A stretch of 64,000 nt of DNA. Origin: Thiohalorhabdus denitrificans (GTDB taxonomy: Bacteria > Pseudomonadota > Gammaproteobacteria > Thiohalorhabdales > Thiohalorhabdaceae). Position numbers and translations under genes: made by a program. Under the pieces are notes generated by a model. It did no database searches, was not told the origin of the DNA, and saw only the letters and a program-made list of their open reading frames with translations. The DNA is taken from positions 62,001-126,000 of the forward strand of contig NZ_LJCP01000007.1 in the NCBI RefSeq assembly GCF_001399755.1, read 5' to 3'. Shown piece after piece: positions 41,351 through 50,700 of this stretch (position 1 is the first letter of the stretch; every line of letters starts with the position of its first letter).

Positions 41351-42145
41351 ATGACCTACCTCCAGGCCCTGGTGCTGGCTCTGATCCAGGGCATCACCGA
41401 GTGGCTGCCCATCTCCAGTTCCGCCCACCTGATCCTGTTCCCCGCCCTGGCAGGCTGGCCTGACCAGGGGCTGGCCTTCGACGTGGCGGTGCATGTGGGC
41501 TCGCTGATGGCGGTGCTGCTCTACTTCCGCGCGGACATCGCCGCCATGGCGCGGGACTGGGGGCGGTCGCTGGTTACCCGTCGGCTGGCGGGGGAGGCCC
41601 GGCTGGCTTGGGCGGTGCTGTTCGCCACCATCCCGGTGGGGCTGGCCGGGCTCGCCTTCAAGGAGCAGGTGGAAGGGGTCATGCGCGATCCACACGTGCT
41701 GGCCTGGGCCCTGATCGGCTTCGGCGTGCTGCTGTGGGGGGCGGACCGCTGGGGGCGGCGGGTGCGCACCGAGCGCCAGCTCACCTGGAAGGACGTGGCG
41801 GTGATCGGCTGCGCCCAGGCCCTGGCCTTGATCCCCGGCACCAGCCGCTCGGGCATCACCATGACCGCAGGGCTGGCGGTAGGCTGGACCCGCGAGGCAG
41901 CCGCCCGCTTCTCCTTCCTGCTTGCCATCCCGGTGATCGTTCTGGCCGGCGGGCTGGATGCGGTGGACGTGGTCCGCGGCGAGGCGGGGCAGCCGCTGTC
42001 CCTGCTGGCCGTGGGCTTCCTCGCCAGCGCCCTTTCCGCCTACCTGTGCATCTGGGCCTTCCTGGCCTGGATCCGCCGCATCGGCATGGGGCCCTTCGTC
42101 ATCTATCGGATTGCGCTGGGCCTGCTGTTGCTGGCGGTGTTCTGA
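41351..42145 (+). CDS. uppP: Undecaprenyl-diphosphatase UppP (BacA)
   Basis: Integral membrane phosphatase that recycles the lipid carrier of cell-wall synthesis and can give bacitracin resistance. The 264-residue protein starts MTYLQALVLALIQGITEWLP with the conserved ISSSAHL next, then FDVAVHVGSLMAVLLYFRAD. The second motif is ALALIPGTSRSGITMTAGLA, and RFSFLLAIPVIVLAGGLDAV follows. About eight membrane spans are predicted. It is flanked by two copies of the CCGCCAAG repeat. Confidence 0.96.
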   Translation: MTYLQALVLALIQGITEWLPISSSAHLILFPALAGWPDQGLAFDVAVHVGSLMAVLLYFRADIAAMARDWGRSLVTRRLAGEARLAWAVLFATIPVGLAGLAFKEQVEGVMRDPHVLAWALIGFGVLLWGADRWGRRVRTERQLTWKDVAVIGCAQALALIPGTSRSGITMTAGLAVGWTREAAARFSFLLAIPVIVLAGGLDAVDVVRGEAGQPLSLLAVGFLASALSAYLCIWAFLAWIRRIGMGPFVIYRIALGLLLLAVF

Positions 42146-42153
42146 AAACGGTG

Positions 42154-42307
42154 AACCGCCAAGGCCGCCAAGCACGCCAAGAAGGAAACGGCCAAGACTG
42201 TGCCTTATGAATTCGGCGATGGAGGCCCCTACCGGGCCCATATCCATTCGCCTTCGGGTGGTTGGTCTTTTTGGTCTTCCTTGGCGTGCTTGGCGGCCTT
42301 GGCGGTT
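42154..42307. repeat. CCGCCAAG inverted-repeat element, copy 3
   Basis: The left arm is AACCGCCAAGGCCGCCAAGC, then ACGCCAAG, ending at 42181. The right arm is CTTGGCGTGCTTGGCGGCCT, then TGGCGGTT, ending at 42307. The arms carry matching differences (GGCCGCC with GGCGGCC) from copies 1 and 2, so each copy keeps its own pairing. It lies between the convergent uppP and MipA/OmpV-like genes. Confidence 0.82.
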
Positions 42308-42321
42308 GGATGTCGTTCTGT

Positions 42322-43095
42322 CTATTTCCCTCGCTGCTGCCCCCCGCCGAAGGCGTAGCTGATCGCCAGGATGCCGCTATAAGACGTGCTGCGGTCGACG
42401 ATGGGGCTGTCGGTGATGGCGTCGTCCAGCCAGCTGTGGCGCAGGTAGGCGAACAGCCCCCAGCGGCCGGTGAGGCGGGCCCGCCCCACCAGGGCCACGT
42501 AGGGGTTCCAGGCCGCCGTCCCCGTGTAGGCCGGACGCCCGGCTCGGGCCTCTTCCGGCCGCACGCCGTAGTAGTAGTCCACGAAGGGGCCGCTCGCCCA
42601 CTCCATCCCGGCCCCGGGCGAGACGCTGAGCCGGCGGCCCCCCAGCCGGTAGGTGACCTCGACGGAAACCTCCTGGCCGTCATGCCGCCCGAGCAGGTCC
42701 GTTACCCCCTGTGCCCGCAGGCGCCACGGGCCGAGGCGCCGGGTGAGCTGCAGGCCGGCCTCGGCGGTCCGGCGTCGGGTCTCCATGCCGGCGAGGGCCG
42801 GGCTGTCCTCGGCCCGGAAGCTCTGGAAGCGCGGCCGGGCCACCGCCTCCAGGCGGAAGTCGCGGTCGCCCCACAGGCGGTACTGCGCCTGGATGCCGCG
42901 AAGCTTGAACCGGCCGAGGTCCAGGTTGACCACCGGCACCGGGGTCAGGTTGCTGGACACCCCGGCGTAGGGCGAGGGCGAGGCCACCACGCCCATCCCC
43001 ACCATCACCGGCGGCTGGCCGGGCGGCCCCTGGGCGGCGCAGAGCGCCGGGGCAGCCAGGGCCAGGAGGGTGATCGGGCCGATGCGGCGTTTCAT
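42322..43095 (-). CDS. MipA/OmpV family outer membrane protein
   Basis: The 257-residue precursor starts MKRRIGPITLLALAAPALCA, a Sec signal. The mature part is a beta-barrel pattern of the MipA/OmpV family: GMGVVASPSPYAGVSSNLTP, then FKLRGIQAQYRLWGDRDFRL, then RARLTGRWGLFAYLRHSWLD and IVDRSTSYSGILAISYAFGG. The family scaffolds murein enzymes or forms pores in various bacteria. It overlaps the upstream exchanger by four bases, so it ends a minus-strand cluster. Family call is good; specific role unknown. Confidence 0.83.
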   Translation of the reverse strand: MKRRIGPITLLALAAPALCAAQGPPGQPPVMVGMGVVASPSPYAGVSSNLTPVPVVNLDLGRFKLRGIQAQYRLWGDRDFRLEAVARPRFQSFRAEDSPALAGMETRRRTAEAGLQLTRRLGPWRLRAQGVTDLLGRHDGQEVSVEVTYRLGGRRLSVSPGAGMEWASGPFVDYYYGVRPEEARAGRPAYTGTAAWNPYVALVGRARLTGRWGLFAYLRHSWLDDAITDSPIVDRSTSYSGILAISYAFGGGQQRGK

Positions 43096-44498
43096 ACAGG
43101 GTTCCCATAAGCGATCAGCACCAGGATCAGCAGGGCCACGATGGCGGTCATGATGGTGGTGTCCAGGATCCCCAGGGTGTGGTTCTCCTCGATGAGCTCC
43201 AGCAGCACGAAGAAGGTGGGGAACAGGAACAGCAGCAGGAAGGTGTTGGACAGGTCGAAGCCCAGCGGCAGGGTCGGATGGTCCGGGGCCACCCAGCCCT
43301 GGTAGGCGGCGATGGCCAGCAGGGTGATCGGCACCACCAGGAACATCACCTGGGTGATGCCGCCGAAGGCGTTGGCCAGGGCGATGCCGTACTCCCCCTT
43401 GCGGTGCGCTTGCCACAGGATCACGTACTCGCTCATGCCGGCGAAGCCGGCCAGGACCAGGGCGGTGAGCAGGGGGTTGAAGCCGAAGTCCGCCATGGCC
43501 ACCTCGGCGAAGTGGGCCACCCGCTCGCCGCCCAGGAAGGCCCCGCCAATACCCGCCAGCAGCAGCCAGCCGATCACCGGCAGGGGGCTGCGCGCCACGC
43601 CCCGGTAGACCAGGTCCAGGCGCCGTTCCACCTCCGCCTCGGAGAGGTCCAGGGTCTCCCGCACCTCCGTTTCCTCCCGGGCGTACTCCGCCAGCAGCTT
43701 GTAAATGTAAACGGCGAAGATGGCCAGCAGGACCACCGCCACCACGGCCAGGTCCAGGGGGGCGAAGGCGTCCTTGGCGTGGCCGTTGGCGTTGAGGGTC
43801 AGCATCACCAGCCCCAGGATCAGCCCCATGGCGGCCCCGGCGATGAGCACCTGGGTGCCGGCTTCGGTGATGGGGCGCGGCATGAGGAACTTGCCGTGGA
43901 TGTCCTTGGGCAGGAAGTAGGAGTACAGGCTGAACACCAGGGTGTTCAGGTAGATGGTCACCAGGGCCAGGGTGAAGGCGGCCACCGGGCTCACCGGAAC
44001 CACGAAGGCGATGGTCACCAGCTCGGGAAGGGTGGACAGGACCTCCGCCACCGTGCCGGCCACGTAGTGGTCCCATTCCAGCCGCGCCGCCAGGCGCTGG
44101 CTCCCCACCACGAACGCCTCGCAGGCCGCCTGCAGGAGCAGGATCCCCGCGACTAGGGCCCCCGCGGCCGCGGCCCACTCCGGCAGGGCCACGCCGAGGC
44201 CCTCGCCGAGGTACAGGAAGGCCCACAGGACCACCCCTAGCACCATGCGGCGGGCCCAGTGGGGGTAGGGTGGCCGGAGGGCCCCCGCAGGCAGGCCCAA
44301 GTGGAGGATGGGCAAACGGTCCGGGTCGATGCCGGCCCGGCGCAGGCGGCGCTCCGCCCGGGAGGGAGCCTCGGGCAGGCCCGCAGCGGCGCGGTCGCGG
44401 GAGGAGGGTGGCTCCTGGTGTGGCGGTTCGCGGCCCATGGGGCGTCCGGGGAAAGGTGGGGATTCCCGGATTATGGCGCAGGCGCCAGAGTCCGTCAT
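43092..44498 (-). CDS. Sodium/calcium exchanger-family (CaCA) membrane protein
   Basis: The 468-residue protein has a polar N-terminus of ~80 residues and about eleven spans. The first alpha-repeat is AGTVAEVLSTLPELVTIAFV, which has the family G-x4-S-x-PE pattern. The second is ILWQAHRKGEYGIALANAFG, then GITQVMFLVVPITLLAI. These repeats form the cation site of CaCA exchangers. The ion is not known. The start may be 44498 or the internal ATG at 44438; neither has a strong ribosome site. It lies 14 bases after the 386-residue membrane protein gene and overlaps the MipA/OmpV gene. Confidence 0.8.
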   Translation of the reverse strand: MTDSGACAIIRESPPFPGRPMGREPPHQEPPSSRDRAAAGLPEAPSRAERRLRRAGIDPDRLPILHLGLPAGALRPPYPHWARRMVLGVVLWAFLYLGEGLGVALPEWAAAAGALVAGILLLQAACEAFVVGSQRLAARLEWDHYVAGTVAEVLSTLPELVTIAFVVPVSPVAAFTLALVTIYLNTLVFSLYSYFLPKDIHGKFLMPRPITEAGTQVLIAGAAMGLILGLVMLTLNANGHAKDAFAPLDLAVVAVVLLAIFAVYIYKLLAEYAREETEVRETLDLSEAEVERRLDLVYRGVARSPLPVIGWLLLAGIGGAFLGGERVAHFAEVAMADFGFNPLLTALVLAGFAGMSEYVILWQAHRKGEYGIALANAFGGITQVMFLVVPITLLAIAAYQGWVAPDHPTLPLGFDLSNTFLLLFLFPTFFVLLELIEENHTLGILDTTIMTAIVALLILVLIAYGNPV

Positions 44499-44512
44499 CC
44501 GGGGAGCCGGGC

Positions 44513-45673
44513 TCAGGTGGACTCGGAGCCGGTGCGGATCCGTTGGCGGTAGCCGAAGGCCGCCTGACGGACGTTCTCCTCGTCCTCCAGGCCGCTCCCC
44601 AGCGCCCCGCCAATGGTGGCCAGGGAGCTCGCCAGCCAGGCCAGGGTGAGGTAATCGGGCCAGGACAGGGGGTAGCCCTTGATGACGTTCTGTATCGCCG
44701 CCCGGAAGACGTTCTCAGGAACGAAGAGCCAGGCGCCCGCCAGGAGCAGCACGAACAGGGTAAGGTAGAACAGGAAGGCGGCGGTGCTCATGGTCAGGAC
44801 GGTTACGGTGTTGTACAGCACCGTCAGCCCCCGGCTGCTCCGCTTGTAGCGGCCGGCCTCCCACAGGTGGTGGGCGACGATGGTCCAACCGGTGAGGCTG
44901 GCGAGGGAGACCGCCATCAGGGCGAGAAGCTTCGTCTCCCCGAGGGACACGCTCACCTGGTGCACGCTCGTGAAGAACACGGCGTAGGCGCCCGTGGCGG
45001 CGGCCGCGGCAAGGGCCCCCCGGAAGCTCAGGAACAGGTTGCGTGGGCTGTTGTTCAGCACCATGCCGGCCAAGAGCCTCGGTAGCCCCCGGCGCTTGGG
45101 CGTAGTGTATTCCACGTTGCCCCCGATGTCGGCCTCTTCCCGGGCGATCTGGGCGTGCCGGCGGATGGGGGCCAGGAGCTGGGAAAGGGGGCCGAAGAAG
45201 AGCCGCGGCCGACGGCGTGCGCGGCGCCGTGGCTTCCTGCGACCGGCCTGTCCCGCCTCCGGGGCGGCCTCCCGTCCCGGCTCGGCGATCTCGCGGACGA
45301 GCTGCAGGACCGCATTCCGGGCCCGCCGGTGGAGCCTGCAGGCCCCCAGGGCGGGCAGCGATACCCCGCCGACCCCCTTCGCCTGGCTCTCCGTGGCCAC
45401 GACGATCCGCTTGCTGCGCAAGATCGGCAGGTCAGTGAGGAACAGGGCCATATCCCAGCCTTCCCGCTCCTGCCGGTCCTCGCAGTGGGGCAACAGATCC
45501 GGGGCCTCCAGGTCGCTCCCCGTCAAAGGGTCGGTCCGGAGCTGTACCTCCCACGTGACGGAGGGGTCCACGCGTTCCTCCAGCAGTCCCGGGAGCTCGT
45601 CGGCGAGCCTGCGGGCCACCTGCTCGCAAAGCCCGGGGGCCGGCACCAATCCCAGCGTGATCCGTTCGGTCAT
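44513..45673 (-). CDS. Membrane protein of unknown function, 386 residues
   Basis: A soluble N-terminal part (about 1-120) starts MTERITLGLVPAPGLCEQVA and has ERVDPSVTWEVQLRTDPLTG and DMALFLTDLPILRSKRIVVA. A very basic linker follows (RKPRRRARRRPRLFFGPL). Four to five membrane spans come next (SFRGALAAAAATGAYAVFF, LLALMAVSLASLTGWTIVAH, TVLTMSTAAFLFYLTLFVLL, DYLTLAWLASSLATIGGALG). Similar proteins in actinobacteria have been labelled methylene-tetrahydrofolate dehydrogenase, from memory and without support in this sequence. The longer frame running upstream is rejected because it covers the SCO1 gene in another frame. Confidence 0.7.
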   Translation of the reverse strand: MTERITLGLVPAPGLCEQVARRLADELPGLLEERVDPSVTWEVQLRTDPLTGSDLEAPDLLPHCEDRQEREGWDMALFLTDLPILRSKRIVVATESQAKGVGGVSLPALGACRLHRRARNAVLQLVREIAEPGREAAPEAGQAGRRKPRRRARRRPRLFFGPLSQLLAPIRRHAQIAREEADIGGNVEYTTPKRRGLPRLLAGMVLNNSPRNLFLSFRGALAAAAATGAYAVFFTSVHQVSVSLGETKLLALMAVSLASLTGWTIVAHHLWEAGRYKRSSRGLTVLYNTVTVLTMSTAAFLFYLTLFVLLLAGAWLFVPENVFRAAIQNVIKGYPLSWPDYLTLAWLASSLATIGGALGSGLEDEENVRQAAFGYRQRIRTGSEST

Positions 45674-45828
45674 AGGGGCTCCCAGTGCGGCCCCGTTCGG
45701 TTGGAGCTGGGGGCGGAGGCCGCTGGCCCCATCGTGGGCCGAAACAGGGCCCCGGATCAGTCCGGAAGGTTCCGGTTCCGGAAGGGGGTCGGGAAAGGCG
45801 GGAGGCGCGGCCCGGGAAGGGGCGGTGG

Positions 45829-46458
45829 TTACCGTCGGGCGAGCTCGGATCCCGCGCGGGCGGATAGCAGCCGGTCGAGGTCGTGGGCGATGGCGTCGGG
45901 GCCGTCGTCGGGCAGGGCCAGCAGGCGCGGCTCGCCCTCGGGACCGAAGATGAACAGCCCCGTGCTGTGGGAGACGTCGTAGTTTCCGTGGGCGTCGGGC
46001 TCGCCGTAGCCGTAGGCCACCCGGTAGCGCTTGGTGAAGGCGTCGAGCTGCTCGCGGTTGCCGCGCAAGCCCACGAACCGGGGTCCGAAGGCGCGCACGT
46101 AGGAGCGCAGCACCTCGCGGGTGTCGCGCTCGGGGTCCACGGTAACGAACAGCACCCGCACCCGGTCGGCCTTTTCCTCCCCCAGGCGGCCCAGGGCCTG
46201 GCGGACGTTGGCGAGGGTAGCGGGGCAGACGTCGGGGCAGTGGGTGAAGCCGAAGTAGACCAGGGTCACCTTTCCCCGGTAGTCGGCCCCGCGCACCGTC
46301 GCGCCCTGGTGGTCGGTCATGGTGAAGGCGAGGCGCGGCATGAGCCCCGAGATGTCCTTGAGCCGCCAGGGGCTGTCGCCACTGCAACCGGCTACCAGCA
46401 GCAGGGCTCCGAGGAGCAGCAGGGCGGGGAACCGGCGGCGGGGCATTATCCGGGGCAT
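45829..46458 (-). CDS. SCO1/SenC family copper chaperone lipoprotein
   Basis: Delivers copper to the CuA centre of cytochrome oxidases or acts in thiol redox. The 209-residue precursor has a lipoprotein signal (ALLLLGALLLVAGCSG). The thioredoxin-fold part has GKVTLVYFGFTHCPDVCPAT with the CxxxC copper site near residue 75, then RVLFVTVDPERDTREVLRSY, and the conserved copper-ligand histidine in NYDVSHSTGLFIFGPEG. It lies 10 bases downstream of ctaG on the same strand. No oxidase subunit genes are in the window. Confidence 0.93.
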   Translation of the reverse strand: MPRIMPRRRFPALLLLGALLLVAGCSGDSPWRLKDISGLMPRLAFTMTDHQGATVRGADYRGKVTLVYFGFTHCPDVCPATLANVRQALGRLGEEKADRVRVLFVTVDPERDTREVLRSYVRAFGPRFVGLRGNREQLDAFTKRYRVAYGYGEPDAHGNYDVSHSTGLFIFGPEGEPRLLALPDDGPDAIAHDLDRLLSARAGSELARR

Positions 46459-46468
46459 GGGGCGCTCC

Positions 46469-47329
46469 TCAGCGCGTTCCCGCGGGGTCGGCCATGGTGG
46501 CCCGGCCCCGGGGCCGGTGGCCTTCCCGCATCCACATGCGCAGCACGATGAGCCCCACCACCACGCTCATCATGGCCGCCGGGATCCAGGTGAGCAGGCC
46601 GCCGATCTGCTGGTCGAGCAGGGGCGCGATGGGCCAGGCCCGCCCGCAGACCTGGTAGATGTCGAACAGCACCTCGTTGCTGAGGCTGATGTAGGCGCCC
46701 AGGGCGATCTGGGGAAGCATGATGGCCCACAGCATGATGATCCGCGTACCGAAGCCGACGCCCCCGCGAGCCGGGGAACGCGGGTCCACCGCCAGCCACC
46801 AGAACAGCAGGCCTTCCACCACCATGCTCCAGTTCATGGCCTGGTACAGGGGGAGGCTGAGCATGGCGTCGAAGTGGACGGGCGGATACAGCCACAGGAA
46901 GATCAGCCCCACGAACAGCAGGGGGGCCACCAGGGGATGCTGGATGCCGCGGTAGGGTCCCCGGATGGCGGGGTGCCGCCAGAGGCGGCGCAGGCCCTGC
47001 TTGAGGCGCCCCTCGGGCAGGCCGCGGCCCAGGATCTCATGGGGCGTTGCCAGCACCATGAGCACCGGGCCCACGTGGTGCAGCACCAGGTGCTGGGCGC
47101 GGTGGATCCAGAACATGTTCTGGGCGTAGTAGTCGATCTGGGTCTGGAGCATGGCGTAGGTGAGGCCCAGACCCAGGAGGAAGGAGGCGGAGCGCCAGAA
47201 GCCGGTGCCCTCGCCGGTTCGCCGGCGGATCAGCAGGCCGCGCAGGAACAGCGCGGCCGCCCCCAGGGTGACGGCCAGCACGGTGGGGGAGAACTCGTAG
47301 GGCAGCAGGAAGCCGGCGACCGATTCCAT
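46469..47329 (-). CDS. Cytochrome c oxidase assembly protein, caa3-type CtaG
   Basis: Membrane protein of the CtaG (COG3336) family, involved in CuB or haem-copper oxidase assembly in Bacillus. The 286-residue protein has about seven spans. Family marks: TQIDYYAQNMFWIHRAQHLV, then LHHVGPVLMVLATPHEIL, and the histidine-rich region LVEGLLFWWLAVDPRSPA-like segment (MVVEGLLFWWLAVDPRSP). ALGAYISLSNEVLFDIYQVC follows. The ATG at 47329 begins MESVAGFLLPYEFSPTVLAV; longer frames upstream are not conserved. It probably forms an operon with SCO1. Confidence 0.88.
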   Translation of the reverse strand: MESVAGFLLPYEFSPTVLAVTLGAAALFLRGLLIRRRTGEGTGFWRSASFLLGLGLTYAMLQTQIDYYAQNMFWIHRAQHLVLHHVGPVLMVLATPHEILGRGLPEGRLKQGLRRLWRHPAIRGPYRGIQHPLVAPLLFVGLIFLWLYPPVHFDAMLSLPLYQAMNWSMVVEGLLFWWLAVDPRSPARGGVGFGTRIIMLWAIMLPQIALGAYISLSNEVLFDIYQVCGRAWPIAPLLDQQIGGLLTWIPAAMMSVVVGLIVLRMWMREGHRPRGRATMADPAGTR

Positions 47330-47448
47330 GGGTGGGCGCGCCCGCGAAAGCCTGGAACTCGGCCAGAATGCCTCGGGGCGGAGGCGGGGGCAAGCGGGGC
47401 GCGCCGGGGTCCGGCCGCGGCCCCGCCCGGGCAGGGGGTGCGTTCCGC

Positions 47449-47664
47449 TTACTTCCCCGCGGGGCGCTGGATGCCGCCGGAGGGCAGGCCGGCCTTGCCC
47501 AGCATGGAGTCCAGCGGGCAGAAGCGGGTGAAACCGCTCTGCAACAGGTTCAGGCCCACGAAGCCGGTGAGCAGCAGCCACCACTGGCTGTGGTAGATCA
47601 CCAATGCAACGGACACCAGGATCACGGTGCCGGCGAAGATGCGGACCACGCGTTCGGTCGTCAT
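47449..47664 (-). CDS. DUF2892 family membrane protein (YgaP-like tail)
   Basis: The 71-residue protein matches DUF2892: TTERVVRIFAGTVILVSVAL, then WWLLLTGFVGLNLLQSGFTR, then FCPLDSMLGKAGL with the conserved Cys-Pro. Two spans are predicted. In E. coli the same region is the membrane part of the rhodanese YgaP, which is controlled by the ArsR-type regulator YgaV. DUF2892 proteins are also found in BigR/SqrR sulfide-response loci. Here it lies 47 bases after the RND pump gene. The likely role is linked to sulfur or thiol metabolism, as inference. Confidence 0.82.
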   Translation of the reverse strand: MTTERVVRIFAGTVILVSVALVIYHSQWWLLLTGFVGLNLLQSGFTRFCPLDSMLGKAGLPSGGIQRPAGK

Positions 47665-47711
47665 GGACTCGTTTCCTCCGTTGTGCGGTTCAGGGTGCGA
47701 ACGGACCCGGC

Positions 47712-50700
47712 TCAGCCGGCCCGGCCCGCCTCGATCACCCGATCCATGCGCTTGCGCATGAAGGCGAAGTACATCACCGGGATCACCACCAGCGTCAGCA
47801 GGGTGGCGGCGGCGATCCCGAACAGCAGGGAGATGGCCAGACCCTGGAAGATGGGGTCAAACAGGATCACGAAGGCGCCCACCATGGCGGCGGCCGCGGT
47901 GAGGACGATGGGCCGCAGCCGCACCGCGCCGGAGCGGATCACCGCCTCCTGGAAGTCCACCCCTTGAGCCGTCTCCTGGTTGATGAAGTCCACCAGCAGG
48001 ATGGAGTTGCGGACGATGATGCCGCCCAGGGCGATCATGCCGATCATGGAGGTGGCGGTGAAATGGGCGCCGAACAGTGCGTGCCCGGGCATCACCCCCA
48101 CCACCGTCAGCGGTATGGGCGCCATGATGATGACGGGCACCAGGTAGCTGCGGAACTGCCCCACGATGAGCAGGAAGATCAGCACCAGGCCCACCGCGTA
48201 GGCGGCGCCCATGTCGCGGAAGGTCTCGTAGGTGACCTGGGCCTCGCCGTCCCACTTGAGGGCGTACTTGTACTCCTGCTCCGGCTGCTGGGTGAACAGC
48301 TGCGGGATGGTGTAGCCCTGGTCGAGCGGCTCCTCCTGCAGGCTGTCCCAGATGTAGTAGAGGCCGTAGAGGGGGCTGTCGTTGGGCTGCGCCTTGTCGC
48401 CCGTGACGTAGACCACCGGTTTCAGGTTCTTGTGGTAGATGGTCTGGTCCCGCGTGGTCTCCACGGGGGTCACCAGCTCCGCCAGCGGCACGAGGGCGCC
48501 GTCGCGGGACTGCACCCGCATCTCCAGCAGGGAGTCGATGCGCGCCTTCTGGGCGTCGGGCAGCTCGGCGCGGATCAGCAGCGGGTACTTCTGGTTCTCG
48601 CGGTGCAGCGCTGAGATGTCCTCGCCCTCCAGGGCCATGGAGATGGCCTGGGCGATGCGCTGCTCGGAGACCCCGGCGCGGGCGGCCTTCTCCTTGTCCA
48701 CCACCAGCCGCACCTTCTCGCCCTGGGCCTCCACCGTGCTGTCCACGTCGGTGACGGTGTCCACTTGGCGGAAGCGCTCCTCCACCTGCCGGGCCACGTC
48801 CAGCTGGCCCTCGTAGGAGGGGCCGTAGATCTCCGCCACCAGGGGGGAAAGCACCGGCGGGCCCGGCGGCACCTCCACGATCTTCACGTTGGCCCCGTGC
48901 TCCTCGCCGATGGCGTGCAGCTCGTCGCGCACGTCCAGGGCGATCTCGTGGCTGGAGCGCTCGCGGTGCTCCTTGTGCGCCAGGTTCACCTGGATGTCGG
49001 CCTGGTGGGGCGCCTCCCGCATGTAGTACTGGCGCACCAGGCCGTTGAAGTTGATGGGCGAGTGGATGCCCACATACTCCTGGTAGTCGGTGACCTCGGG
49101 GACGGTGGCCAGGTACTGTCCCAGCTCCTGGGTCACCTGGGCGGTGGTCTCCAGGGCCGTGCCTTCGGGCATGTCCACCACCACCTGGAGCTCCGACTTG
49201 TTGTCGAAGGGCAGCATCTTGAGGGTCACCAGCTTGAAGTAGGCCAGCGACATGGCCGCCCCCATGAGCACGAGCACCACCGCGAACATGGCCCAGCGCT
49301 TGCCGCGGCTCTCGAAGAACGGCGTCAGGAACCAGCGGTAGAACCGGAAGGTCCAGCCTTCCTCGGGATGGCGGTCGGCGCCCCCTTCCTCCAGGGGCTG
49401 CTCCCCGCCGGGCTCCCCCTCATGGTGGGTCCCGCTGCGTTTGAGCAGCAGGTAGGCCAGCCAGGGCGTGATGATGAAGGCCACCAGCAGGGAGAAGAAC
49501 ATGGCGAAGGAGGCGTTGATGGGGATGGGGCTCATGTAGGGCCCCATCAGCCCCGTCACGAACGCCATGGGCAGGAGGGCGGCGATCACCGTGAAGGTGG
49601 CCAGGATGGTGGGGTTGCCCACCTCGTCCACGGCGTAGGGGGTGGCCGCGTCCAGGGAGCGCTCGCCGAGCATGTGGTGGCGGTGGATGTTCTCCACCAC
49701 CACGATGGCGTCGTCCACCAGGATGCCGATGGAGAAGATCAGGGCGAACAGCGACACCCGGTTGATGGTGAAGCCCCACATGTAGGAGGCGAACAGGGTC
49801 AGGCCCAGGGTAATGGGGATCACCACCAGGACCACGGTGCCCTCCTTGCGGCCCAGGGCCAGGCCGATGAACAGCACCACGGAGACCGTGGCCACGCCCA
49901 GGTGGAACAGCAGCTCGTTGGCCTTGTGGTTGGCGGTGTAGCCGTAGTCCCGGGTGACGCTGTACTCGATGTCCTCGGGGACGATGTGGCCGCTCAGGTC
50001 CTCGAAGCGCTCCACCACCGCCTCGGCGACCTCCACGGCGTTGGTGCCCTTCTTTTTGGCCACCGCCACGGTCACCGCGGGGGTGCGCGTCCCGGCCTCC
50101 AGACCCTTCTGTCCGGCGGACGGTCCGGTGCCCATCCACACGTACTGGTCGGGATCCCCCGGGCCCTCGGAGACCTCGGCCACGTCCTTGAGATAGACCG
50201 GGGCCTGCTCGTGCACCCCCACCACCAGGTTGCGGGTCTCCTCCACGGTGGTCAGGAAGGTGCCCGTCTGCACGATGACGGACTGGTTGTCGCGGGTCAG
50301 CTCGCCGGAGGGCAGGCTGCTGTTGGAGACCTTCAGGGCGTCCCGGATGGCCCCCGGGCCGACGCCGAATTCGGCCATGCGGTCGGGCTGCATGTGGATC
50401 CGGACGTTGTGATCGGGGCCGCCGAGGGTGTAGACGTCGGCGGTGTCCTGCACCTTCTTGAGCTCCGCCTCCACCGCATGGGCGGTCTGGCGCAGCTCGT
50501 ACCCGGTGTACTCGTCCGAGAACAGAGTCAGGTTGACCACCGGGACGTCGTTGATGCTCTTGGGCTTGACGATGGGCTCGCCCACGCCCACCGCCTGAGG
50601 GATCCAGTCGCGGTTGGCCATGACCTTGTTGTAGGTCTTGACCAGGGCGTCGGTGCGGTCCGAGCCCACCTCGAAGCGCACCGTGATCACCGCCATGTCC

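Noticed and set aside
44513-46387. Apparent 624-residue fusion covering SCO1 and the membrane protein
   Set aside because: Only the part from 45673 down has protein-like text. The rest is SCO1 in another frame.
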